Positions 56,573-64,000 of a stretch of 64,000 nt of DNA are shown piece after piece; position 1 is the first letter of the stretch; every line of letters begins with the position of its first letter. A program made the position numbers and the translations under genes. The notes beneath the pieces are model-generated. The model made no database searches. It was not told where the DNA came from and saw only the letters and a program-made list of their open reading frames with translations. Source of the stretch: Myxococcales bacterium (GTDB lineage: Bacteria > Myxococcota_A > Bradymonadia > UBA7976 > UBA1532); the NCBI GenBank assembly GCA_020633465.1, contig JACKDN010000013.1:62001-126000 (forward strand). The letters are read 5' to 3'.

Positions 56573-57558
56573 AGGCGCTGGTCACGGGCGGCGGCGGCTT
56601 CCTGGGCGGTCACATCGTGCGCAAGCTGCTGGCCCGCGGCGACACGGTGGTCAGCTTCGCCCGCGGGGCCTACCCCGAGCTGGCGGCGATGGGCGTGAAG
56701 GTCGTGCGCGGCGATCTGAGCGACGCCGCCGCGGTCAGCGCCGCGGCCCGCGGCTGCGACGTCGTGTTCCACGTCGCGGCGAAGGCGGGCGCGTGGGGAG
56801 CGTTCGACACCTATCACCAGGCCAACGTCGTCGGCACCCAGAGCGTCATCGACGCCTGCCGCGCGCAGGACGTGCCCAAGCTGGTCTACACCAGCACGCC
56901 CAGCGTCGTGCACGCGGGCGGCGACATCGAGGGCGGCGACGAGTCGCTGCCGTACCCCGACCACTTCGAGGCGCACTACCCGGCCACCAAGGCCGAGGCG
57001 GAGCGTCTCGTGCGCGCGGCCAACGGCGACGACCTGCTGACCGTGAGCCTGCGCCCGCACCTGGTGTGGGGCCCCGGCGACAACCACCTGATGCCGCGCA
57101 TCGTGGCGCGGGCGAAGGCCGGCCGCCTGCGCCTGGTGGGCGGCGGCGCCAAGAAGGTGGACGCGGTGTACGTCGAGAACGCCGCCGACGCGCACTTGCT
57201 GGCCGCCGAGGCGCTGGCGCCCGGCGCGGCGTGCGCGGGGAATGCCTACTTCGTCACCAACGCGGACCCCCGGCCGCAGGCGGAGATCGTCAACGGCATG
57301 CTCGCCGCGGCGGGGCTGCCGCCGTGCGAGAAGAGCATCTCGCCGAAGGTCGCATACGCGGTGGGCTGGGCGATGGAGGCGGTGTGGCGGCTGACCGGGC
57401 GCGAGGACGAGCCGCTGATGACGCGCTTCGTCGCGAACCAGCTCGCGACGGCGCACTGGTATCGCACCGAGAACATCGAGCGCGACCTGGGCTATCGGCC
57501 GGCGGTGTCGATGGAGCAGGGGATGGAGCGATTGGCGGCGGCGTGGGCGGAGCGGTGA
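56569..57558 (+). CDS. oleD: OleD, NAD(P)H-dependent beta-keto acid reductase
   Basis: 329 residues, an extended SDR of the NAD-dependent epimerase/3-beta-HSD type: TGGGGFLGGHIVRKL (cofactor loop at 6-13), VFHVAAKAGAWG, YTSTPSVVHAGGD and the catalytic pair Y137/K141 in HYPATKAEAERL. OleD reduces the OleA product to the 2-alkyl-3-hydroxy acid. GTG 56569 overlaps the oleC stop. It completes the contiguous oleABCD order found in several olefin producers. Confidence 0.94.
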   Translation: MKALVTGGGGFLGGHIVRKLLARGDTVVSFARGAYPELAAMGVKVVRGDLSDAAAVSAAARGCDVVFHVAAKAGAWGAFDTYHQANVVGTQSVIDACRAQDVPKLVYTSTPSVVHAGGDIEGGDESLPYPDHFEAHYPATKAEAERLVRAANGDDLLTVSLRPHLVWGPGDNHLMPRIVARAKAGRLRLVGGGAKKVDAVYVENAADAHLLAAEALAPGAACAGNAYFVTNADPRPQAEIVNGMLAAAGLPPCEKSISPKVAYAVGWAMEAVWRLTGREDEPLMTRFVANQLATAHWYRTENIERDLGYRPAVSMEQGMERLAAAWAER

Positions 57559-57631
57559 GCATCAGGGCGGTAGGGCCCTGTCGGGCGACGGTGTGCGGTG
57601 GAGCGCTCGGCCGGCGCGTGGCGTGGGTGGC

Positions 57632-58417
57632 CTACTGGATGCAGACCTGGTAGGGGGCGACGTAGGGCGAGTTGAAGAACAGCGTCAGGCCCTCGAAGCA
57701 GCCGCCGCCGACGCCGTAGCCGGTGAAGTGGGCGACCAGGTTGCCGCCGTCGAGGTAGATGAAGCTCAGCTCGTCGGGCGCGGCCTGCACCCACTGGCCG
57801 GTGAAGGTGGGGGGCGCGTTGTCGAAGGTGATGCTCTGGTCGGGGTTCAGCGTGATGGCGTGGCTGGTGATCGAGCTGGGGTACAGCTCGCACTCGTAGA
57901 ACGCGCTCAGGCCCTGGCCGGTGCAGTGGCGGTTCAGCAGGTCCACGGGCGCGGCGATGGGCGTGTCCACGTAGGTCGGCGTCACGACGTGGCTGACGGC
58001 GTTGTTCGACAGGTCACGCTCGCGGGTGGTCGTGCTGGCCTCGACGACGAAGCCCAGGGGACGCATCGCCGCGGGCAGGGCGAGCGTGAAGCCGACGCTC
58101 TTGCTGCCGTTGCGCCCGATGCTGCCCAGGTCACAGTCGAGCGTCGTGCCGTTGAGCGTGCAGGCCGGGTCGACGTTGCTCAGATCGCCCATCACGTGCT
58201 GGGTCGGGCTGGTGCCGGTGGGCGGCAGCTCGACGCTCACCCGCACGTTCTTGGCCGTCTTGTTGCCCAGGTTGTCGACGTGCACCGCGTAGGCGGCGGG
58301 TACGTCCACCAGCGGCGCGGTGGGCGGATCGAACGAGACGCTCAGGTCGACGCGGGCGAAGGCGGCGGGCGCGATGGTCAGCGCGGTGAGCACGACGGCG
58401 AGCTGGATCGACTTCAT
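57632..58417 (-). CDS. Secreted protein with DUF11/CARDB-like beta domain
   Basis: 261 residues. A signal peptide (LAVVLTALTIAPAAFARV) precedes a beta-sandwich region resembling DUF11/CARDB modules (AAYAVHVDNLGNKTAKNVRV, CTLNGTTLDCDLGSI, REDLSNN-like repeat end). The remaining 120 residues are unrecognised and contain four cysteines. It is probably an extracellular or periplasmic binding protein. ATG 58417 is followed directly by the signal peptide and preceded by a purine-rich GGAGGGG. It converges on oleD with a 73-bp gap; no link to olefin synthesis is evident. Confidence 0.75.
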   Translation of the reverse strand: MKSIQLAVVLTALTIAPAAFARVDLSVSFDPPTAPLVDVPAAYAVHVDNLGNKTAKNVRVSVELPPTGTSPTQHVMGDLSNVDPACTLNGTTLDCDLGSIGRNGSKSVGFTLALPAAMRPLGFVVEASTTTRERDLSNNAVSHVVTPTYVDTPIAAPVDLLNRHCTGQGLSAFYECELYPSSITSHAITLNPDQSITFDNAPPTFTGQWVQAAPDELSFIYLDGGNLVAHFTGYGVGGGCFEGLTLFFNSPYVAPYQVCIQ

Positions 58418-58556
58418 GGGTTCCCCTCCGGTGCGAGCCCCCGGGGCTCGGTGGTTGAAGCGCGGGCAGCGAGTCTTCTCGTCCCGACGCTTCGAACGGT
58501 AGGGGGCGGTCGACCAGCTTCCACCCCCCGAAGTCGTGGGGGGTGGGGCGGCGCGT

Positions 58557-59291
58557 TCAGATCGGCGGGGCGAGGCCCACGAACTCGGCCACGAAGTCGG
58601 TCGCCGGCGCGGCGCGCAGCGCGTTCAGATCACCCCGCTGCATGACGCGCCCGCCCTCGAGGACGCACACCTGCAGGTCCAGCGCGGCGACGTCCCGCAC
58701 GTCGTGCGTGACGATCACGCACGGGCGGCCGAAGGCGCGCAGGTGTTCGGCCAGGAACCCGCGGATGGCTCGGCGCGCGGTCGCGTCGAGCGCGGCGAGC
58801 GGCTCGTCGAGCAGCAACAGCGCGGGCTCGATCACCAACGCGCGGGCCAGCGCGACCCGCTGCTGCTCGCCGCCCGACAGCCCCCCCGGCGTGCGGCGCG
58901 CGAGGCCGCCCACGCCCAGCCGCTCGAGCACCGCCGCCGCCCGCCCGCGGCGCGCGCGTCGGTCGACGCGGCGGGCGCCGGTCGACAGTCCGAACGCGAC
59001 GTTGTCCAGCACGCTCAGGTGCGGAAACAGTCCGTAGCCTTGGGGCACGTAGCCCACGCGGCGCTGCTCGATGGGGACCTCGACGCCGCGCGCGGTGCTG
59101 TGCAGCACCACGCCGTCGACCTCGATCTCGGCGGCCTCGGGCCGGACGGCGCCGGCGAGCACCCGCAGCAGCGTCGTCTTGCCGCTGCCGTTCGGCCCCA
59201 CCAGCGCCAGCGGCCGCGCGTCGCCCTCGAGCGCGACGTCGAGCGTGAAGTCGCCGGCCCGCGCGCGCACCTCGGCCCGCCAACGACTCAC
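58557..59291 (-). CDS. modC: ModC, molybdate ABC transporter ATPase
   Basis: 244 residues. Walker A is LVGPNGSGKTTLLR, signature LSGGEQQRVALARAL, Walker B LLLLDEPLAALD, switch His in VIVTHD. The gene follows modA-modB with a GTGA overlap, which identifies the substrate as molybdate or tungstate. ModC proteins are usually about 350 residues with a C-terminal molybdate-binding (TOBE/Mop) domain. That part is absent here, so feedback through that domain is missing. GTG 59291 is set by the overlap; an upstream start at 59315 lies within modB. Confidence 0.92.
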   Translation of the reverse strand: MSRWRAEVRARAGDFTLDVALEGDARPLALVGPNGSGKTTLLRVLAGAVRPEAAEIEVDGVVLHSTARGVEVPIEQRRVGYVPQGYGLFPHLSVLDNVAFGLSTGARRVDRRARRGRAAAVLERLGVGGLARRTPGGLSGGEQQRVALARALVIEPALLLLDEPLAALDATARRAIRGFLAEHLRAFGRPCVIVTHDVRDVAALDLQVCVLEGGRVMQRGDLNALRAAPATDFVAEFVGLAPPI

Positions 59292-60100
59292 GCGGCCCCC
59301 CGTCGCCGCCGCCACAGCGCGGGCGCCAGCCGCAGCGCCAGCAGCAGCGCCCCGCCCATCGCCGCCAGCACCAGCGCGAAGACGACCGCGAGTCGGACGT
59401 CGGCCTCGAGCGCGGCGAAGATGGCCAGCGGCATCGTCTGCGTGCGGCCCGGCATGTTGCCCGCGAACAGGAGCGTCGCGCCGAACTCACCGAGCGCGCG
59501 GGCCCAGGCCAGGGACGCGCCCGCGACCAGCCCGGGCAGCGCGATGGGCACCGCCACGCGCAGGAAGGCGGTGGGCGCCGACGCGCCCAGGCTGCGCGCG
59601 ACGATGAGCGTGTCCGGGTCGACCTTGCGGAAGGCGTTGGCGGCGGCCTGTACGTAGAAGGGCGCCGCGACCACCACCTGCGCCAGCAGCACCGCGACCT
59701 CGGTGAACGGGATGGTGACGCCCAGCGACTCGAGCGGCGGGCCGAGCACCCCGCGGCGGCCGAAGGTCTGCAGCAGCGCGACGCCGATGACCGCCGGCGG
59801 GACGACGATGGGCAGGTCGACCAGCAGCTCGGTCAGGCGCGCGGCGCGCGACGTCGAGCGCGCCAGCCACCAGGCCAGGGGCGTGCCGGTCAGCAGGGTG
59901 AACGCGAGGCTCAGCAGCGTCGTGCGCAGGCTCAGCGCCAGGGCGGGGCCGAACAGCGGGTGTGCCGCGCCGGCGGTGAGATCGTCGATCGAGGTGGACA
60001 GCGCCAGCGCGCCGAGCGGCAGCACGAGCAGGCTCAGGAGCGTCGCCGCGAGCAGGGCGCCCACGGTCGGCCGTGGCGGCGAGCGGCGGGAGCGTCTCAC
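59288..60100 (-). CDS. modB: ModB, molybdate ABC transporter permease
   Basis: 270 residues with about six membrane segments of the ModB/CysT type: TLLSLAFTLLTGTPLAWWLA, VDLPIVVPPAVIGVALLQTF, and the EAA-like cytoplasmic loop VARSLGASAPTAFLRVAVPI followed by LAWARALGEFGATLLFAGNM. It forms the inner-membrane pore for molybdate. GTG 60100 overlaps the modA stop (GTGA), and its own stop overlaps modC. The open frame extending to 62983 antisense or out of frame to the upstream genes is not coding. Confidence 0.93.
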   Translation of the reverse strand: MRRSRRSPPRPTVGALLAATLLSLLVLPLGALALSTSIDDLTAGAAHPLFGPALALSLRTTLLSLAFTLLTGTPLAWWLARSTSRAARLTELLVDLPIVVPPAVIGVALLQTFGRRGVLGPPLESLGVTIPFTEVAVLLAQVVVAAPFYVQAAANAFRKVDPDTLIVARSLGASAPTAFLRVAVPIALPGLVAGASLAWARALGEFGATLLFAGNMPGRTQTMPLAIFAALEADVRLAVVFALVLAAMGGALLLALRLAPALWRRRRGAA

Positions 60101-60867
60101 GGCGCGGCGCGGAAGCCGTGACGCTCCAGCGCGCCTCGGCCGGCCGGGCTGCGCACGAACGCGACGAAGCGCGCGGCGGTCTCGGGCGCGGCCGCGCGCG
60201 TCGTCACCGCGATCGGGTAGCGCGCGCGCACGTTCAGGGCCGGGGGGATCTCGACCACGCGCACGCGTTCGGTGGCCGCGGCGTCGGTGCGATACACGAT
60301 CGCCGCGTCGGCCTCGCCCAGCTCGACCTTGGCGCGCACCAGGCGGACGTTGTGCTCGACCGACACCACGCGGGCGCGCACCGCGGCGACGAAGTCCGCG
60401 CCGAGCGTCTCCGCGGCGCGGTCGAGCAGCCGCCGGGTGTAGCGCCCCACCGGCACCGCCTCGGCGCCGATGACCAGGCGCCGAGCGTTCGGCAGATCGG
60501 CGAAGCTGCGCACGCCCGCCGGATCGTCGAGGGGCACCACCACCACCAGCTCGTTGGTCGCGAAGTCGACCGGGGGCGCGACGTGGCCCTCCGCCCGCAA
60601 GGCCTGCAGGTGCTCGGGGTTGGCCGACGCGAAGACGTCGGCGGCGGCGCCCTGCTCGATCTGCAGGCGCAGCACCTGGCTGCCGGCGAAGGTGAGGCGC
60701 ACGTCGACCCCTGGGTGCGCGGCCTCGAACGAACGCTCCAGCTCGCCGAACGCTTCGGTCAGCGACGACGCCGCGAACACCTGGAGCGTCACCCGGGCCG
60801 GATCTTCGGGGTGCGCGCCCCGACAGCCGGGCAGCGCGAGCAGCAGCGCGAGCAGCAGACGGCGCAT
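60097..60867 (-). CDS. modA: ModA, molybdate-binding lipoprotein
   Basis: 256 residues. A lipobox (LALPGC, Cys about 15) anchors the binding protein. Family motifs are QVFAASSLTEAFGELERSF, FAGSQVLRLQIEQGAAADVF and ARVVSVEHNVRLVRAKVEL with EADAAIVYRTD. The Ser residues of AASS and GSQ contact the oxyanion in ModA proteins. Lipid anchoring is unusual for Gram-negatives but common in Myxococcota-like lineages. ATG 60867 starts 4 bp after the regulator's stop, so regulator and transporter form one transcript. Confidence 0.93.
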   Translation of the reverse strand: MRRLLLALLLALPGCRGAHPEDPARVTLQVFAASSLTEAFGELERSFEAAHPGVDVRLTFAGSQVLRLQIEQGAAADVFASANPEHLQALRAEGHVAPPVDFATNELVVVVPLDDPAGVRSFADLPNARRLVIGAEAVPVGRYTRRLLDRAAETLGADFVAAVRARVVSVEHNVRLVRAKVELGEADAAIVYRTDAAATERVRVVEIPPALNVRARYPIAVTTRAAAPETAARFVAFVRSPAGRGALERHGFRAAP

Positions 60868-60870
60868 CGC

Positions 60871-61971
60871 TCAGCCCGCCGCGACCGAGGCGGCGTGGCC
60901 GGCCGCGCTCAGGTCGTAGCCGGGGAAGCACGCGGCCTCGTCGCGGAAGGCGGGCCGGTCGATCAGGTCGAGCAGCCGCGCCACGGGGCCCGCGTCGATC
61001 GTCGCGCGGGCGCCGACCAGGTCGAAGCGCTCCTCGGTCAGCGGGACGAAGTCGAGCCCGGCGGCCAGCGCCGCGGCCTCGATGCCGACGCCCACGTCGA
61101 CGACGCCCCAGCGCACCAGGCGCGCGATGTCGGTGTGATCGGCCGCGACCGGCCCGGGCGCCGCGGGCGCGTCGGCGCCGACCGCGCGCAACAGGCGCGT
61201 CAGCAGGGCCTGAGCGCCCGCGCCCGGGCCGCGCAGCGCGCAGCGGACGTCCGGGCGCAACAGGTCGGCGGCCGCCCGGATGTCGAGGGGGTTGCCGGGC
61301 GCGACGACGAACCCCTGCCGCCACCGCGCGAGGTGGATCAGCGTGCCGGCGCGTTCGCGCAGCGCGGCGCGGGCCAGGCGCGCGTGATCGTCGACGCGCT
61401 CGGCCAGGTGGACGCCGGCCAGGTGCACCCGGCCGCGGGCCAGCAGATCCAGCGCCCGCGCGCTGTCGCCGGGCAGCCAGGTGGCGCGCGCGTCGGCGTG
61501 CCGGCGGCCCAGCCGCTCGGCCAGCACGCCCAGCAGCGGCGCGCACCCGGCGACCAGCACGTTGTTCTCGAGGCTGCGCGCGTCGGTCAGCAGCTGCACC
61601 TGCACGTCGCCGTCGGGCCGCGCCGGCGCGCCGACGAGCCCATCGGCGGCGTGCGGATCGGCGCCCACCGGGTGGGCGACGAAGATCCCGTCGACGCAGC
61701 CGACGACGACGCGCGCGCCGCCGCGGGCCTCGGGGCCCGCCCACGTCGCCGCCAGGGTCGACCCGCCCGACAGGCCGAACAGATCGTGCACCGCGCAGCC
61801 CAGCGCGCGGGCCAGCTGCAGCGCGAGGACGGTCGAGGGCACCTGGCGCCCGGCCTCGATCGCGTTGAGGGCCTGGCGCGAGACCCCCACGCGCGTCGCC
61901 AGCTCGGCTTGCGAGAGCCCGGCGGCGGCGCGGCGGACGCGCAGCGTGGTGGTGAGGGCGGGGGCGGGCAA
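60871..61971 (-). CDS. XRE-type regulator with periplasmic-binding-like domain (probable mod operon regulator)
   Basis: 366 residues. Residues about 8-65 form an XRE helix-turn-helix (LSQAELATRVGVSRQALNAI). The rest is a substrate-binding-protein-like fold (VHLAGVHLAERVDDHARLAR, RGPGAGAQALLTRLLRAVGA) of the type fused to molybdate-linked ModE/LysR-like regulators. It is probably a cytosolic sensor of molybdate that controls modABC, with which it is transcribed. The start is a TTG at 61971 with GAGG upstream; no ATG or GTG fits before the HTH. The mod assignment rests on position. Confidence 0.85.
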   Translation of the reverse strand: MPAPALTTTLRVRRAAAGLSQAELATRVGVSRQALNAIEAGRQVPSTVLALQLARALGCAVHDLFGLSGGSTLAATWAGPEARGGARVVVGCVDGIFVAHPVGADPHAADGLVGAPARPDGDVQVQLLTDARSLENNVLVAGCAPLLGVLAERLGRRHADARATWLPGDSARALDLLARGRVHLAGVHLAERVDDHARLARAALRERAGTLIHLARWRQGFVVAPGNPLDIRAAADLLRPDVRCALRGPGAGAQALLTRLLRAVGADAPAAPGPVAADHTDIARLVRWGVVDVGVGIEAAALAAGLDFVPLTEERFDLVGARATIDAGPVARLLDLIDRPAFRDEAACFPGYDLSAAGHAASVAAG

Positions 61972-61999
61972 CGGGCGGCCTCGGGCTCGGTGTGGCTCG

Positions 62000-62028
62000 G
62001 TTGTAAGGTGCGCTTGTCGAAATGTAAA
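62000..62028 (-). promoter_or_regulatory. Sigma70-type promoter of the regulator-modABC operon
   Basis: On the minus strand, TTTACA (62023-62028) and TACAAC (62000-62005) are separated by 17 bp. They match five and four of six consensus bases in an otherwise very GC-rich stretch. Transcription would begin about 20 bases before the TTG start. The overlapping direct repeats TGTAAGGTG and TGTAAAGGTG on the plus strand could be an operator for the XRE regulator. Confidence 0.5.
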
Positions 62029-62070
62029 GGTGGGGCGTCACCGTGGGCGGCCACGCCGATGTCCCGACGC

Positions 62071-62973
62071 TCAGCGGGTGAAGCGGGCCTCGGCGGCGTG
62101 CCGGTCGGTGGCGGCCAGCCGCGCGGGCGTCATGCCGGGCAGGGCGGCGGCGCGGGCGCGCTCGGTGGGCAGGTCGACGGCCGACAGCAGCGTGTTGTCG
62201 GTGCAGAGGGCCACGCGCACGCCCAGGTCGAGCCAGCGGGGCAGGGGGTGCGCGTCCGCGCGGGCGATGACGCCCGTGTGCAGGTTCGAGGTCGGGCAGG
62301 CCTCGATCGTGACGCCGCGGCGCAGCACCAGGTCGAGCACGGCGGGATCGTCCAACAGCGAGGTGCCGTGCCCGATGCGTTGGGCGTGCAGCGCCTCGAC
62401 CGCGACGCGGATCTCGGCGGGCGGCCGCCCCTCGCCCGCGTGCACCGTGCGCCCGAGGCCTCGGTCGCGCGCCCGGGTGAAGGCGGGCGCGTAGTCCTCG
62501 AGCGACCAGGACTGCGTGGGCGTCGGCCCGCCCGCCAGGTCGAGGCCCACCACCCCCGGGCGGGGCGTGGCCACCTCGACCAGCCGCTCGAGCAGCGCGG
62601 GGGGCTCGCCGTACAGGCCGCACAGGATCAGGCTCGCGCGCCCATCGACGCCTTCGAGGGCGGCGTCGACGATCGCCTCGATCTTCGCGCCGCGGTGCAG
62701 CTGCGGCGCGAAGCGAATCTCGAGGTGTTGGACGCCCTCGGCCGCGGCGTCGACGCACATCTCGTCGGCCACCCGCCGGACGGCCGCCGGCGTCTGCAGC
62801 GTCGCCAGCGTGATCTCGAAGCAGGCCAGGGCGGCCTCGAGGCCCATGCCGGCGCGGAAGCCGAGGTCGTCGGGCACGGCGACGCCGGCCGCGCGCCCCA
62901 GGTCGTCGAGCGTCGCGCGGCGCAGCGAGCCGTCGAGGTGGCGGTGCAGCTCGGTCAGTCGGGGACGGTGCAT
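62071..62973 (-). CDS. add: Adenosine deaminase
   Basis: 300 residues of the adenosine/AMP deaminase family. Zinc-binding and catalytic motifs are present: ELHRHLDGSLR (HxHxxGS-like, with Arg replacing the usual Ala/Cys between the histidines), TVHAGEGRPP (HAGE), AQRIGHGTSLL, EACPTSNLHTGV and VALCTDNTLLS. It hydrolyses adenosine (or a related purine nucleoside such as in futalosine salvage) to inosine and ammonia. It is slightly shorter than the usual 330-350 residues. It precedes the mod operon in the same direction with a 99-bp gap that holds the operon's promoter. Confidence 0.88.
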   Translation of the reverse strand: MHRPRLTELHRHLDGSLRRATLDDLGRAAGVAVPDDLGFRAGMGLEAALACFEITLATLQTPAAVRRVADEMCVDAAAEGVQHLEIRFAPQLHRGAKIEAIVDAALEGVDGRASLILCGLYGEPPALLERLVEVATPRPGVVGLDLAGGPTPTQSWSLEDYAPAFTRARDRGLGRTVHAGEGRPPAEIRVAVEALHAQRIGHGTSLLDDPAVLDLVLRRGVTIEACPTSNLHTGVIARADAHPLPRWLDLGVRVALCTDNTLLSAVDLPTERARAAALPGMTPARLAATDRHAAEARFTR

Positions 62974-63235
62974 GCGGTGTCATACCGCACCGCCGGGCGC
63001 GTCGCGAGGCCCGCGGCCGGCGGTTTCCGGGTCGGAACGGTCCGGGGGCCGAGCGTCACTCGGGCGGCGCGACCGGGGCGTCCGACGGGTCGCCGCGCGC
63101 CGCCCGCGGCGTGGGCGGGGCGAGGCGACGGGGGCGTCGAGCGGCGCCCGGCGAGCGCCCGCGGCGCGAGGCACGCTTGTTGCCGGGCCGAGACGCCGGC
63201 GGACGCGCCGCGCGTCCGCCGGGAGGAGGCCGGCG

Positions 63236-64000
63236 GTGCAGCAACCCGCCCTCCGGGACGGCGCACGCGCGGGCCCCGGCCTGTACGGTCGGGCCGTCGT
63301 CTTCGTGTTGCTCGGCACGGGGGCGCTCTCGGGGGCCGTCCTGATGCTGGCCGGGCGCCTGGTCGAGGACGCCACCGAGACGCTGTTGGACGAGCGCATC
63401 CGTCTCGCGCGGACGGCCGGCGCCTTCGTCGAGGCCCGCCTGCGGCAGGAGCTGGACGGCCTCGGGGCGTCGCCGGAACCAGGCGGCGCCGACGAGGCGC
63501 GGGCCCGCGTCTTCGACCGCGTGTTCGTCGTGGACGGGCAGGGGCGACCGATCGAGGGGCCGCCGCCGAGCCTCGCGGTGGACGTCCCGCGCCTGGTCGG
63601 CCGCGCGGCGCTGGCCCACGACGTGGTGCTGGCGCCGACGCCCGACGGCGTCGAGCCCGCGGCGTTGGTGTTGGCGGCGCCGCTGCCCGGCGCCGGTCCG
63701 GGCGGCGCGCGCTACGCGGTGGCCACGCTCGACCGCGCGGCCTCGACGCTGCTGGTGCCCGCCGCGGGCCCGGCGGGGGGCATCGCGCTGGGGCTGGTCG
63801 ACGGGCGCGGCCGCATGCTCACGACGACGCGGGCGTCGCTGGCGCGCGGCTTCCAGGATCACCGCGCGGTGCTCGCGGGGGCCCTCGCCGAGGGCCGCGA
63901 GTTCCGCGGCCGCTGCCATCGCTGCCACACGGACGAGGCGGGCACGCACCGCGACGCGGCGCTCGAGGAGATCCTCGCCTTCGCCCCCCTGCCCACGCTG
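63236..64000 (+). CDS. N-terminal part of a membrane sensor with an extracytoplasmic CxxCH motif (cut by window edge)
   Basis: 255 residues are visible and the frame is open to base 64000. A membrane segment (AVVFVLLGTGALSGAVLMLA, about 21-40) is followed by an amphipathic helix and a Cache-like extracytoplasmic domain (VFVVDGQGRPIEGPP, ALGLVDGRGRML). It ends FRGRCHRCHTDEAGTH at residues 223-238, a CxxCH site typical of covalent heme c, followed by LEEILAFAPLPTL. The missing part is probably a histidine kinase, which is inference from this arrangement. GTG 63236 has a perfect GGGAGGAGG site. A non-heme metal role for CxxCH cannot be excluded. Confidence 0.75.
   Translation, partial: MQQPALRDGARAGPGLYGRAVVFVLLGTGALSGAVLMLAGRLVEDATETLLDERIRLARTAGAFVEARLRQELDGLGASPEPGGADEARARVFDRVFVVDGQGRPIEGPPPSLAVDVPRLVGRAALAHDVVLAPTPDGVEPAALVLAAPLPGAGPGGARYAVATLDRAASTLLVPAAGPAGGIALGLVDGRGRMLTTTRASLARGFQDHRAVLAGALAEGREFRGRCHRCHTDEAGTHRDAALEEILAFAPLPTL

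Overview
The window is a dense, very GC-rich bacterial chromosome segment of 64 kb. It has about 44 protein genes, short intergenic gaps and many 4-bp ATGA/GTGA start-stop overlaps. I recognise no rRNA, tRNA, CRISPR array or phage. Several traits point to a Myxococcota-type (former deltaproteobacterial) host: many lipoproteins with Asp-Ala-rich linkers after the lipobox, a giant TPR protein, a Cys-repeat plus RCC1-propeller lipoprotein, a VIT-VWA-DUF2135 protein, an FHA-NtrC regulator and an oleABCD cluster. This assignment is inferred from gene content, not from a marker gene.

Layout. 1-1796: end of a glutathione-synthetase-like ATP-grasp gene and a second probable ATP-grasp gene. 1827-6765: MBOAT plus SGNH acylation pair, divergent from an acyltransferase-3/SGNH fusion whose SGNH part lacks the catalytic Ser and Asp. 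6874-9352: two CsgG/FlgO-like envelope proteins, tail to tail. 9569-14002: an exported guanidino-modifying-enzyme-fold protein and the VIT-VWA-DUF2135 protein. 14187-17160: spermidine synthase, Fpg DNA glycosylase, a cytochrome c lipoprotein and an Mpo1-like (DUF962) membrane protein. 17189-20678: a coupled trio of a Cys/His-motif protein, a beta-propeller lipoprotein and an APC permease. 20689-26767: a CYTH-CHAD protein and a very large polytopic membrane protein broken by six single-base frame changes. 26947-30524: a PI-PLC-like lipoprotein and the Cys-repeat/RCC1 lipoprotein. 30706-38775: a TPR protein coupled to an Omp85 protein, facing a barrel-like exported protein. 38878-42063: FHA-sigma54 activator, Cys-rich lipoprotein and a DUF695-RraB protein.

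42064-42455 is a gene-free gap holding two nested MITE-like palindromic elements. 42456-45029 is a hybrid sensor kinase. 45076-46262 is an SGNH lipoprotein with one frame change. 46174-49624 is a three-gene minus-strand operon: a nucleotidyltransferase fused to a 2-deoxy-scyllo-inosose-synthase-like cyclase, an SDR reductase and a PfkB kinase. I consider it the best candidate for an undescribed pathway (an activated cyclitol). 49948-52859: a coiled-coil lipoprotein and an AlbA_2 protein. 52978-57558: a complete oleABCD operon for long-chain cis-olefins via a beta-lactone. 57632-58417: a secreted adhesion-type protein. 58557-61971: modABC for molybdate uptake with an XRE/PBP-like regulator and a recognisable sigma70 promoter. 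62071-62973: adenosine deaminase. The right edge holds the N-terminal part of a membrane sensor with a CxxCH motif in its extracytoplasmic domain.

Most genes look like housekeeping, envelope and signalling functions of a complex Gram-negative bacterium. The clustered 1-nt frame changes (one gene at 22-27 kb, another at 45.2 kb) lie in GC repeats, so assembly indels are as likely as gene decay.
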